From an uncultured Aquimonas sp. (lineage in GTDB: Bacteria; Pseudomonadota; Gammaproteobacteria; Xanthomonadales; Xanthomonadaceae), in assembly GCF_937888285.1 (NCBI RefSeq), contig NZ_CALART010000020.1, positions 1 to 64,000 on the forward strand: a DNA stretch of 64,000 bases. The letters are read 5' to 3'. This document shows positions 9,602 to 17,111 of the stretch, in pieces (positions within the stretch are counted from its first letter, which is position 1; each line of letters opens with the position of its first letter). The notes under the pieces are model-generated. The model searched no databases, was not told the origin of the DNA, and saw nothing but the letters and a program-made list of their open reading frames with translations. A program made the translations under genes and the position numbers.

Positions 9602-9620
9602 CGGGATTCGGGATTCGGGA
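9602..9620 (+). repeat. solo arm of the GGGATTCGGGATTC repeat
   Basis: Two and a half GGGATTCG-type heptads lie just after the MCP stop codon. No complementary right arm is found before the porin gene. Confidence 0.75.
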
Positions 9621-9709
9621 ACAGCGTCGAGACACGGTGCGCGCGCTGCAAGCACGCACTGGGGCCGCGCTGGCCCTAGCATCAAGCGTCAGACCTTGGT
9701 CGTAGCGCG

Positions 9710-9725
9710 CGGCGCGGCTCTTGCA
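9710..9725 (+). promoter_or_regulatory. sigma-54 promoter upstream of the porin remnant
   Basis: The box cGGCGCGgctcTTGCa has GG at 9711-9712 and GC at 9723-9724. It has one mismatch to the -24 consensus and a perfect TTGCA. It lies 43 bp before the likely ATG. Confidence 0.55.
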
Positions 9726-9767
9726 CATGCCGTTGACACCCAATCCTTCCCGACGGGTATGCGCCAC

Positions 9768-10865
9768 ATGAAGACTCTCGCGCCCCTGATCACGCTCGCG
9801 CTGGCCGCGGGCGTTTTTGTTGGCAACGCCCACGCCCAGGCCCTGCCGGCCGACTGGAGCTTGAGCCCCACGCTGAGCGCCAACTACGACTGATTGCGGG
9901 TCAACGAGGACGCGCGCGCCTTTCCCGACGAGCGCGATTTCCGCCGCGCGCGCATCGGCATCACGCTGAAAGGCGGCGAGCGCTGGCAGCTGCGCGGCGA
10001 GCACGATGTCGAGGAGCGCACCGCGCCTGAATTGAGTTTCCAGTGGTTCCTCGGCGGCGGTCGCCACCTGCGCTTCGGCCAGTTCAAGCACCCTTTCCTG
10101 CTCGATGACGTCATCAACGAGCGGCAGACGCCGCTGATGGAGCAGTCCCTGGCCACCGCCTATGCAGTCAGCCGCCGGCTGGGCGTGGCCTACGGCCAGT
10201 CGAACGAGCGGCACAGCTTCGACATCTCGCTGTTCGACAAGCGCCTCGACGGCCGCTTCGAGGGCACGGGCCTGGCAACGCGCTACACGCGCGTGCTGCG
10301 CAGGACCAGCGAGGGCGTGTTCCATCTGGGCGGCTCGCTGGCGATTGACAGCCCGCGCAATGACAGCACGCGCTGGAGCACGCGCCCGGAATCCGGCATC
10401 GCCAGCCGCTCGCTGGTCGACACCGGCACGTTTGCCGGCGTCGACCAGAACCAGCGCCTGGCCGCCGAAGCGCTCTGGCTGCACGGTCCCTGGTCGGCGC
10501 AGGCCGAGCACGCCATCGGACGCAGTACGCGCTCGGGCGCCGCTGATTTCAGCTCGAACGCCAGCTATGCCCTGCTCAGCTGGTCGCCGACGGGACACGC
10601 GCGCAGCTACAAGTCGGGAGTGGTCGGCTCACCCAAGGCCGGCGAAGGCGAGATGCCGTGGGAGCTGTTCCTGCGCTTCAGCCGGATCGACCTCGACGAC
10701 ACGCCGGTGCTGGGCGGCGCGCAGCGCGACTGGACGCTCGGCGCAACCTGGTACGTGCACCCCAATGTGCGCCTGCTCGCCAACTACACCGCGGTCAGCA
10801 GCAAGCGCCGTGGCTTGGCCGACGACCCGGATCTGTTCCAGTTCCGCATCCAGCTGAGCTACTGA
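9768..10865 (+). pseudogene. OprO/OprP-type porin with an in-frame stop codon
   Basis: The reading frame starts with a signal peptide (MKTLAPLITLALAAGVF..AHAQ), runs 41 codons to NYD, meets TGA at 9891-9893, and continues in the same frame for 324 codons to a normal stop at 10865. The downstream part is an outer-membrane barrel: FRRARIGITLKGG, FGQFKHPFLLDD and a C-terminal FQFRIQLSY ending in an aromatic residue, as in phosphate-selective porin family members. TGA where family members could have TGG (YDW) suggests a single G-to-A nonsense change. Start ATG 9768 is chosen for the signal peptide; ATG 9759 is an alternative. It lies within the chemotaxis island, with its own sigma-54-like box. 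Confidence 0.8.
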
Positions 10866-10932
10866 AACGCTCCGCTGCGCCACGTTCGACACAGCAAGCC
10901 CGTTGTTTCCGCACCTGCAGCGAGGAGCCCCA

Positions 10933-13023
10933 ATGAACTGGTTCTACAATCTCACGATCGGTCGCAAGCTGGCGATCGCTTTCGCCGTGCTGACCGCGCT
11001 CGCCCTGCTGATCGGCGGTTTCGCCATCAAGGAGCTGAGGGATGAGAGCGCGCTGATCGGCGACCTGACCGAACGCTCGCTACCCGCGCGCACGGCCCTG
11101 CTCGAGCTGCGCGGCATCCTGGGTGAGTACCGCACCTTCGAAGTGGCCCAGCTCGGCTATCAGGGCCAGGCTGCGGAACTGGCCGACTACCGCAAGCGGA
11201 CCGATGGCTTGCGCAACGACTTCGGCAGCACCCTGACGCGCTACGAGGGCCTCATCCGTAGCGAAGGCGAACGCGCCCTATTCGACAAGGTCAAGACCGC
11301 AGGCGCGGCCTATTTCGGCGCCGGCGCCAAGATCGCCGCTGCCATTGACGCCGACGACTTCGACACCGCCCGCGGCGTCTCCAGCGACGAGGCCCGCCCC
11401 CTGCGCCACGCGCTGATGGACGAGATCAAGGCCTTGATCGATGAAACCAGCCGCCTGCTGGACGAGCAGGTTGCTGCCGCCGATGCTGCCTCCGATCGGG
11501 CGATGCTCCAACTGAGCCTGGGCATGGTCGCGGCGGCACTCTTCGCTGCGCTGTTTGGCTGGAGCATTACCCGGTCGATCACTGTCCCCCTGAAGCTGGC
11601 CACGCGCGCCGCCGATGGCATCGCCCGCGGACGACTGGACCAGACCATCCGCGCCGAGTCCAAGGACGAGTCCGGCCAGCTGTTGGCCTCGATGGCGGAG
11701 ATGCAGCAGCAGCTGAATGCCGTGCGCGAGGCCCAGCGTGTGCTGGCCGAGCAGCACGCTGCCGGCATGCTCGATCAACGCATCGACGCGAGCCGCTTCG
11801 CCGGTGACTTCGCACGCATGGCGGAGGAGGTCAACGCGGTGGTCGATGGGCACGTGCGCGCGCAGCGGCGCATGGCGGAGGTCATGGGCTTCTATGCCGA
11901 AGGCGACTTCAACCACGACATGGATCGACTGCCCGGCCAGCAGGCCGCCATTTCGCAGGCCATGGATACGGTCAAGACCCGGCTTGGCGAGATCAATGCG
12001 GCCATCACCGAACTCGCGGGGTCCGCAGCACGCGGAGAGTTCAAGACGCGCGGCGACGCCGCCCATTTCCAGCATGATTTCCGCCGCATGGTGGAAGGCC
12101 TGAACACTCTGATGTCCACCGCGGACACCCAACTCACCGGCATTTCGGTGCTGCTGCGCGCGCTGGCCGACGGCGACCTCACGCAGCGCATGCGCGGCGA
12201 GGCCCAGGGCGTGTTCGCGCAGATCCGGGACGATGCCAACCGCATGGTCGAGCAGCTGCGCAGCATCATCGGCGAGATCTCCGCCTCCTCGGAAACCGTT
12301 CGCTCCGCCGCCGGCGAAATCGCCGCCGGCAACGCCGACCTGTCCTCGCGCACCGAGCAGCAGGCGGCGGCGCTGGAAGAGACCGCGGCGAGCATGGAAG
12401 AGCTCACCTCCACCGTCCGCGGCAACGCCGAGAACGCGCGCAGCGCGAACCAGCTCGCGATCGGCGCCGGCGACGTCGCCGAGCGCGGCGGCCACGTCGT
12501 GCGTCAGGTGGTCGAGACCATGGGCCAGATCAACGCGCAGTCGCGCAAGATCGAGGACATCATCGGGGTCATCGACGGCATCGCCTTCCAGACCAATATC
12601 CTGGCGCTCAACGCCGCGGTCGAAGCCGCGCGCGCCGGGGAACAGGGCCGCGGCTTCGCGGTGGTCGCCGGCGAAGTACGCACCCTGGCGCAGCGCTCGG
12701 CCGCCGCCGCCCGCGAGATCAAGGGCCTGATCTCGGAGACCGTGCAGAAGGTCGGCTCGGGCAGCCAGCTGGTCGATTCCGCCGGCGCCACCATGGCGGA
12801 GATCCTGGCCTCGGTGAAGCGCGTCACCGACATCATGGGCGAGATCAGCGCCGCCTCGGCCGAGCAGACCTCGGGCATCGAACAGGTCAGCGCCACCGTC
12901 ACCCACATGGACGAAGCCACCCAGCAGAACGCAGCGCTCGTCGAAGAAGCCACCGCCGCCGCGCGCGCGCTCGAAGACCAGGCCGGCCGGCTGGCGCAGA
13001 ACGTGGCGCGGTTCAGGCTTTGA
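10933..13023 (+). CDS. methyl-accepting chemotaxis protein (four-helix-bundle sensor)
   Basis: This receptor has about 696 residues. TM1 (about 10-32) is followed by a helical periplasmic domain (about 33-195) of the 4HB_MCP type, TM2 (about 198-220), HAMP, then two further HAMP-like modules (QHAAGMLDQRIDASRF...; AARGEFKTRGDAAHF...). The signalling hairpin (NILALNAAVEAARAGEQGRG) ends in QNVARFRL. The last 240 codons are almost the same as those of the MCP at 13809. GCGAGGAG upstream of 10933 supports that start over the in-frame ATG at 10903. It follows the porin remnant by 67 bp and may share its promoter. Confidence 0.94.
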   Translation: MNWFYNLTIGRKLAIAFAVLTALALLIGGFAIKELRDESALIGDLTERSLPARTALLELRGILGEYRTFEVAQLGYQGQAAELADYRKRTDGLRNDFGSTLTRYEGLIRSEGERALFDKVKTAGAAYFGAGAKIAAAIDADDFDTARGVSSDEARPLRHALMDEIKALIDETSRLLDEQVAAADAASDRAMLQLSLGMVAAALFAALFGWSITRSITVPLKLATRAADGIARGRLDQTIRAESKDESGQLLASMAEMQQQLNAVREAQRVLAEQHAAGMLDQRIDASRFAGDFARMAEEVNAVVDGHVRAQRRMAEVMGFYAEGDFNHDMDRLPGQQAAISQAMDTVKTRLGEINAAITELAGSAARGEFKTRGDAAHFQHDFRRMVEGLNTLMSTADTQLTGISVLLRALADGDLTQRMRGEAQGVFAQIRDDANRMVEQLRSIIGEISASSETVRSAAGEIAAGNADLSSRTEQQAAALEETAASMEELTSTVRGNAENARSANQLAIGAGDVAERGGHVVRQVVETMGQINAQSRKIEDIIGVIDGIAFQTNILALNAAVEAARAGEQGRGFAVVAGEVRTLAQRSAAAAREIKGLISETVQKVGSGSQLVDSAGATMAEILASVKRVTDIMGEISAASAEQTSGIEQVSATVTHMDEATQQNAALVEEATAAARALEDQAGRLAQNVARFRL

Positions 13024-13027
13024 CAGC

Positions 13028-13188
13028 CGGGATTCGGGATTGGGGATTGGGGATTCGTAACAGCGGCGCGCGGCGAAGTTCAGGCCGCCGCCCTGTTTCA
13101 ACCTGTTCGACGCAGAGGATCGAGGCGCTCGCAGAGCACCCGCGACGACCTGCTCTCACGAATCCCGAATCCCCAATCCCGAATCCCC
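13028..13188. repeat. dispersed inverted-repeat element (GGGATTCGGGATTC arms), copy 2
   Basis: Left arm 13028-13057 and right arm 13159-13188 enclose about 100 bp. The inside closely matches the element at 16297-16457 (for example GCCGCCC-GTTTCA, and GACCTGCTCTCACGAATCCC beside the right arm). It starts 5 nt after the MCP stop codon. Confidence 0.9.
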
Positions 13189-13195
13189 GCTACAC

Positions 13196-13211
13196 AGGCA
13201 CAAGCCTTGCC
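13196..13211 (+). promoter_or_regulatory. sigma-54 promoter upstream of the second cheW
   Basis: The box aGGCACAagccTTGCc has GG at 13197-13198 and GC at 13209-13210. The -24 hexamer and TTGC both match consensus. It is 50 bp before the cheW start and begins 8 bp after the repeat element. Confidence 0.65.
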
Positions 13212-13260
13212 TCAGCACCGGGCAACCGCCGCCAATCCGTCACCGCCGCCCGGAGCCGCC

Positions 13261-13770
13261 ATGTCCTTCGCCCTGTCCACCAAGCGCTCGTCTTCGGCGC
13301 GGGCCGCCGAGGCCGCCAACGAGGCGCGGCATGAATTCCTCACCTTCCGTCTGGGCTCGCAGGAGTTCGGAGTCGACATCCTCAAGGTGCAGGAGATCCG
13401 CGGCTACGAGAACGTCACCCGCATCCCCGACACCCCGGACTACCTGAAAGGCGTGATCAACTTGCGCGGCGCGGTGGTGCCGGTGGTCGACATGCGGCTC
13501 AAATTCCGGCTGCCCGCCGAGTACGACGCCTTCACCGTGATGATCGTGCTGAACATGGCCAGCGCCGTGGTCGGCATCGTGGTCGACAGCGTCTCCGACG
13601 TCAGCGCCTTCACCTCCGCCCAGCTGAAGCCCGCGCCCGAGCTCGGCAAGACCGTCGACGCCCGCTTCCTGACCGGCATCGGCATGGACGGCGAGCGCAT
13701 GGTGCTGCTGCTCGACATCGACGAAATGCTGAAGGCCGAAGCCATGAGCCTGGTGGCCGCCGCCGGCTGA
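13261..13770 (+). CDS. cheW: chemotaxis adaptor CheW (second copy)
   Basis: This is a 169-residue CheW paralogue of the gene at 6733; both contain FGVDILKVQEIRGYENVTR-type sequence and NLRG (VINLRGAVVPVVDMR). The N-terminal 25 residues differ. GGAG lies 7 nt before ATG 13261. It is followed 38 nt later by an MCP, so receptor and adaptor appear to be co-expressed, possibly giving distinct array composition. Confidence 0.96.
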   Translation: MSFALSTKRSSSARAAEAANEARHEFLTFRLGSQEFGVDILKVQEIRGYENVTRIPDTPDYLKGVINLRGAVVPVVDMRLKFRLPAEYDAFTVMIVLNMASAVVGIVVDSVSDVSAFTSAQLKPAPELGKTVDARFLTGIGMDGERMVLLLDIDEMLKAEAMSLVAAAG

Positions 13771-13808
13771 TCGTTCCGGCCACCCTACTCCGAGGCGAGG
13801 TGCGTTCG

Positions 13809-16292
13809 ATGAGCCGCAGTATCCAGGCCCGCTCCACCCTGATTCTCGGAGCGCTGGCCACGCTCAGCTTCGCGGTGGCCACGGTACTGATCCAGGACAA
13901 GGCCGGCGATGCCCAGGCGCTGGCCGCCAGCCGCGAACTGGCGGCGATCGCCGAGGCCCAGGCCGGCCGCGTGCAGCGGCTGGCCGAAGCCCCGCTGGCG
14001 ATGAGCCGCGCACTGGCCGCATCGGCGCGCGCTGAGATGGCCACGGGCACACCCGAGCGGGCGCGCATCATCGAGGTCGTCCGCCAGTACACGCTGCAGG
14101 ACACCGCATCGCTGGGCTACTGGATCGAGTTCGAGCCCAACGCCTTCGACGGTCGCGACGCCGAGTTCGCCACCGGCAGCGCGACCGCCAGTACGGACAG
14201 CGGGCGGGTGTCCATCTATTGGGTGCGCGGCGACGACGGCACGGTGTCGCTGGAAAGTACGGCCGGGCCCGAAGAAGACCCGGATCTGGCCGACGAGGAT
14301 TATTACGCCGCAGCGCGCACGCGCGGCGCCGAAATGATGTTCGAACCCTATCCCTACGAAGTGTTCGGACGCGAAGTGCTGATGACCAGCCTGATGGTGC
14401 CGATCCTCGTCGATGGCCAGCACCGCGGCGTCGCCGGCGCCGATGTCACGCTCGACGGCATGCAGCGCGCACTGGGCGAAGTGCGGCCCTTCGGCAGCGG
14501 CGTGCTGCGCCTGTTCTCGCCAACGGGCAAAGTGATGGCAGCTCCCGAGACCGGGCTGCTCGGCACGGAATGGCCGCAGCCGGCGCTGCGCGACGGGCTC
14601 GCGCGGCTCGGTAGCGGCGAGCGCCTGCTGATCGAGGCGGATGACACCGCGATCGGCGGACCCGCCATGCAGGTCTTCCTGCCCTTTCGCGTGGGCGCCG
14701 GCAGCGACGTCTTCGTACTCCAGGTGTCGGCACCGGTCGAGGTGGTGATGGCCAGCGTCGGCGAGGTGCGCAACCGGATCCTGCTGATCGGCCTGTTGAG
14801 CGTGCTGGTCCTGGTAGCGGCAGTCGCCCTGATCATCCGGCGCCTCGTCGGCCTGCCGCTCGCGTCCGCGGTGCAATCGGTGGAGCGCATTGCCGCCGGC
14901 GATTTCGACGTCCACATCGAGGCGACCAAGGACGACGAGGTCGGTCGCCTCGGCAAGGCGCTGGTGCAGATGCGCGACCTCATGCGCGCCTTCATGCACG
15001 AGCAGACCGAACTCTCGCGCCGGCACGCCGAGGGCGAGCTCAGCCTGCGCGTCGACGCGAGCCGCTACCGCGGGGCCTTTGGTGGAATGGCTGCCGGCGT
15101 CAACCGCCTGGTGGACCAGCACATCGCGACCAGCAGCCAGATCATCGATGTCGTGCAGGCGTATGCACGTGGCGATCTGAGCCCCACCCTGCCCGAGCTC
15201 GCGGGCGAAATGCGCCGCTACAGCGAGGCTGTGGACGGTGTGCGCGGCAAGCTCGCTGCGATCCGCGACGAAATTCTGCGACTCTCCCGCGGCGCCGCCG
15301 CCGGCGAGTTCCACCTGCGCGGTGACGCGGCCCGCTTCGAGCACGCCTTCCGCGAGATGGTCGACGCGCTGAATGCGCTGATGGCGAACGCCGATGCGGG
15401 ACTCAGCCGCACCTGCGATGCGCTGGGTGCGATTGCCCAGGGCGACCTGCGACGGAGGTTGGAGGGCGAAGCCTCGGGGCGTTTCGCCGAGCTGCAGGCA
15501 TCGACCAATGCCACCGCCGAGGCCCTGCGCGGCATCCTTGGCGAAATCCACTCGGCGGTGGAGGCGATCAACCGTGCAGCCAGCGAGATCGCTGCCGGCA
15601 ACGCCGACCTGTCCTCGCGCACCGAGCAGCAGGCAGCTGCCCTTGAGGAAACAGCGGCGAGCATGGAGGAGCTCACCTCCACCGTCCGCGGCAACGCCGA
15701 GAACGCGCGCTCCGCGAACCAGCTCGCCATCGGCGCCGGCGACGTCGCCGAGCGCGGCGGCAATGTCGTGCGCCAGGTCGTCGACACCATGGGCCAGATC
15801 AACGCGCAGTCGCGCAAGATCGAGGACATCATCGGGGTCATCGACGGCATCGCCTTCCAGACCAATATCCTCGCGCTGAACGCCGCGGTCGAAGCCGCCC
15901 GCGCCGGCGAGCAGGGCCGCGGCTTCGCGGTGGTCGCCGGCGAAGTGCGGACCCTGGCGCAGCGCTCGGCGGCCGCCGCCCGCGAGATCAAGGGCTTGAT
16001 CTCGGAAACCGTGCAGAAGGTCGGCTCGGGCAGCCAGCTGGTCGACTCCGCCGGCGCCACCATGGCCGAGATCCTGGCCTCGGTGAAGCGTGTCACCGAC
16101 ATCATGGGCGAGATCTCGGCCGCATCGGCCGAGCAGACCGCTGGCATCGAACAGGTAACCGCCACCGTGACCCACATGGACGAGGCCACCCAGCAGAACG
16201 CAGCCCTCGTCGAGGAAGCCACCGCCGCCGCCCGCGCACTGGAAGACCAGGCCGGCCGGCTGGCGCAGAACGTGGCGAGATTCAGGCTTTGA
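13809..16292 (+). CDS. methyl-accepting chemotaxis protein (double-Cache-like sensor)
   Basis: This receptor has about 827 residues. TM1 (about 8-28) is followed by a 290-residue periplasmic region with dCache features (LGYWIEFEPNAFDGRD; EDYYAAARTRGAEMMFEPY; VAGADVTLDGM), TM2 (about 320-342), HAMP, additional HAMP-like modules, and the signalling hairpin ending QNVARFRL. dCache domains usually bind amino acids or similar small ligands; the ligand here cannot be told. GAGGCGAGG ends 8 nt before ATG 13809, which is preferred to GTG 13800. Its signalling half and downstream repeat match those of the MCP at 10933. Confidence 0.94.
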   Translation: MSRSIQARSTLILGALATLSFAVATVLIQDKAGDAQALAASRELAAIAEAQAGRVQRLAEAPLAMSRALAASARAEMATGTPERARIIEVVRQYTLQDTASLGYWIEFEPNAFDGRDAEFATGSATASTDSGRVSIYWVRGDDGTVSLESTAGPEEDPDLADEDYYAAARTRGAEMMFEPYPYEVFGREVLMTSLMVPILVDGQHRGVAGADVTLDGMQRALGEVRPFGSGVLRLFSPTGKVMAAPETGLLGTEWPQPALRDGLARLGSGERLLIEADDTAIGGPAMQVFLPFRVGAGSDVFVLQVSAPVEVVMASVGEVRNRILLIGLLSVLVLVAAVALIIRRLVGLPLASAVQSVERIAAGDFDVHIEATKDDEVGRLGKALVQMRDLMRAFMHEQTELSRRHAEGELSLRVDASRYRGAFGGMAAGVNRLVDQHIATSSQIIDVVQAYARGDLSPTLPELAGEMRRYSEAVDGVRGKLAAIRDEILRLSRGAAAGEFHLRGDAARFEHAFREMVDALNALMANADAGLSRTCDALGAIAQGDLRRRLEGEASGRFAELQASTNATAEALRGILGEIHSAVEAINRAASEIAAGNADLSSRTEQQAAALEETAASMEELTSTVRGNAENARSANQLAIGAGDVAERGGNVVRQVVDTMGQINAQSRKIEDIIGVIDGIAFQTNILALNAAVEAARAGEQGRGFAVVAGEVRTLAQRSAAAAREIKGLISETVQKVGSGSQLVDSAGATMAEILASVKRVTDIMGEISAASAEQTAGIEQVTATVTHMDEATQQNAALVEEATAAARALEDQAGRLAQNVARFRL

Positions 16293-16296
16293 CAGC

Positions 16297-16457
16297 CGGG
16301 ATTCGGGAGTCGGGATTCGGGATTCGAAAAAGCGGTGCGCGGCGATGTTCAGACCGCCGCCCCGCTTCAGCCTGTCCGGAGCAGAGGCTCGGAGCGCTCG
16401 CGGCACGCCCGCGAGGGCCTGCTCTTACGAATCCCGAATCCCGAATCCCAAATCCCG
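16297..16457. repeat. dispersed inverted-repeat element (GGGATTCGGGATTC arms), copy 3
   Basis: Left arm 16297-16326 and right arm 16429-16457 sit in the same position after the MCP stop as copy 2, with a closely similar interior. A rho-independent terminator follows at once. Confidence 0.9.
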
Positions 16458-16499
16458 CTGAAACAGAAAGCCGCCCCGGGGGCGGCTCTCTGTTTCAGC
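16457..16499. terminator. bidirectional terminator between MCP and the TonB-like gene
   Basis: This inverted repeat of about 21 bp per arm has one internal mismatch (GCTGAAACAG... and ...CTGTTTCAGC) and a GC-rich core. It lies between convergent genes ending at 16292 (+) and 16513 (-). Confidence 0.85.
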
Positions 16500-16512
16500 A
16501 CATGCCGGCTCC

Positions 16513-16875
16513 TCAGAGCTTGAACTCGATCTTGCGCTTGACCCGCGCTTCGACCGCGGTGCCGCCTTCGGTGGCGGGGTTGAAGGTCCAGCGCCGTACG
16601 GCAGCCACCGCCTCGCGCTCGAACACGCGGGCCGGCTCGGCCTTCAGCACGTTGACCGCGCTGACCTTGCCTTCGGCGTCAACGACGATCTCGACTTCGA
16701 CATAGCCCTCGGTGCCGCGGCGGGCGGCGTCGGCTGGGTAGTTGGGCGGGTCGGTCTTGAGCGGCGTGGGCGGGCCAGCCACGGCAAGAGCGGGCAGGGC
16801 CACACTCGCCAGTGCAGCAAACGGCAGAGCCAGGAACAGAGTGCGTGCCAGTGGTGAGAAACCAGAGGGGCGCAT
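16513..16875 (-). CDS. small secreted TonB C-terminal-domain protein
   Basis: This 120-residue protein has an N-terminal hydrophobic signal or anchor (LARTLFLALPFAALASVALP). It is followed almost directly by a TonB C-terminal domain: PPNYPADAARRGTEGYVEVEIVVD, then AVAAVRRWTFNPATEGG. The long Pro-rich spacer that lets TonB cross the periplasm is missing. No ExbB/ExbD are near. It may be a periplasmic TonB-like module rather than an energy transducer. It is the only - strand gene in the chemotaxis island. ATG 16875 is preceded by TTGGAGA, and a sigma-54-like box lies about 80 bp upstream. Confidence 0.8.
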   Translation of the reverse strand: MRPSGFSPLARTLFLALPFAALASVALPALAVAGPPTPLKTDPPNYPADAARRGTEGYVEVEIVVDAEGKVSAVNVLKAEPARVFEREAVAAVRRWTFNPATEGGTAVEARVKRKIEFKL

Positions 16876-16955
16876 GGGCGTCTCCAAAGCGATCGGTGGG
16901 GAAGGAATGCGCGGTTCGGGCGCGGCGCTCGCGAAACTGCGAACGCCGTGCTGGT

Positions 16956-16971
16956 TGCAATGCCCGTACCG
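16956..16971 (-). promoter_or_regulatory. sigma-54 promoter for the TonB-like gene
   Basis: On the - strand the box reads cGGTACGggcaTTGCa, with GG at 16970-16969 and GC at 16958-16957. It has one mismatch in the -24 element and lies about 80 bp upstream of ATG 16875. Confidence 0.5.
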
Positions 16972-17033
16972 GCGGATCACCGACGGAATCTCGACATCCG
17001 GGTGCATAGGCGCCGACCGACCGTCGCCGACAT

Positions 17034-17049
17034 CGGCACATCGTTTGCA
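17034..17049 (+). promoter_or_regulatory. sigma-54 promoter upstream of the tethered MCP
   Basis: The box cGGCACAtcgtTTGCa has GG at 17035-17036 and GC at 17047-17048. It matches the consensus at every conserved position except the leading T. It lies 63 bp before ATG 17112 and is divergent from the box at 16956-16971. Confidence 0.7.
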
Positions 17050-17111
17050 CCGGGTGAAGGCGACGCCTGTCCGCCGTTCGCGCGGCCCCTTTGTCTGACC
17101 GAGCCATCCCC

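Noticed and set aside
9733..9738. Perfect TTGACA as a -35 for the porin
   Set aside because: A -10 at the right distance would fall on the start codon, leaving no room for a leader; the sigma-54-like box just upstream fits better.
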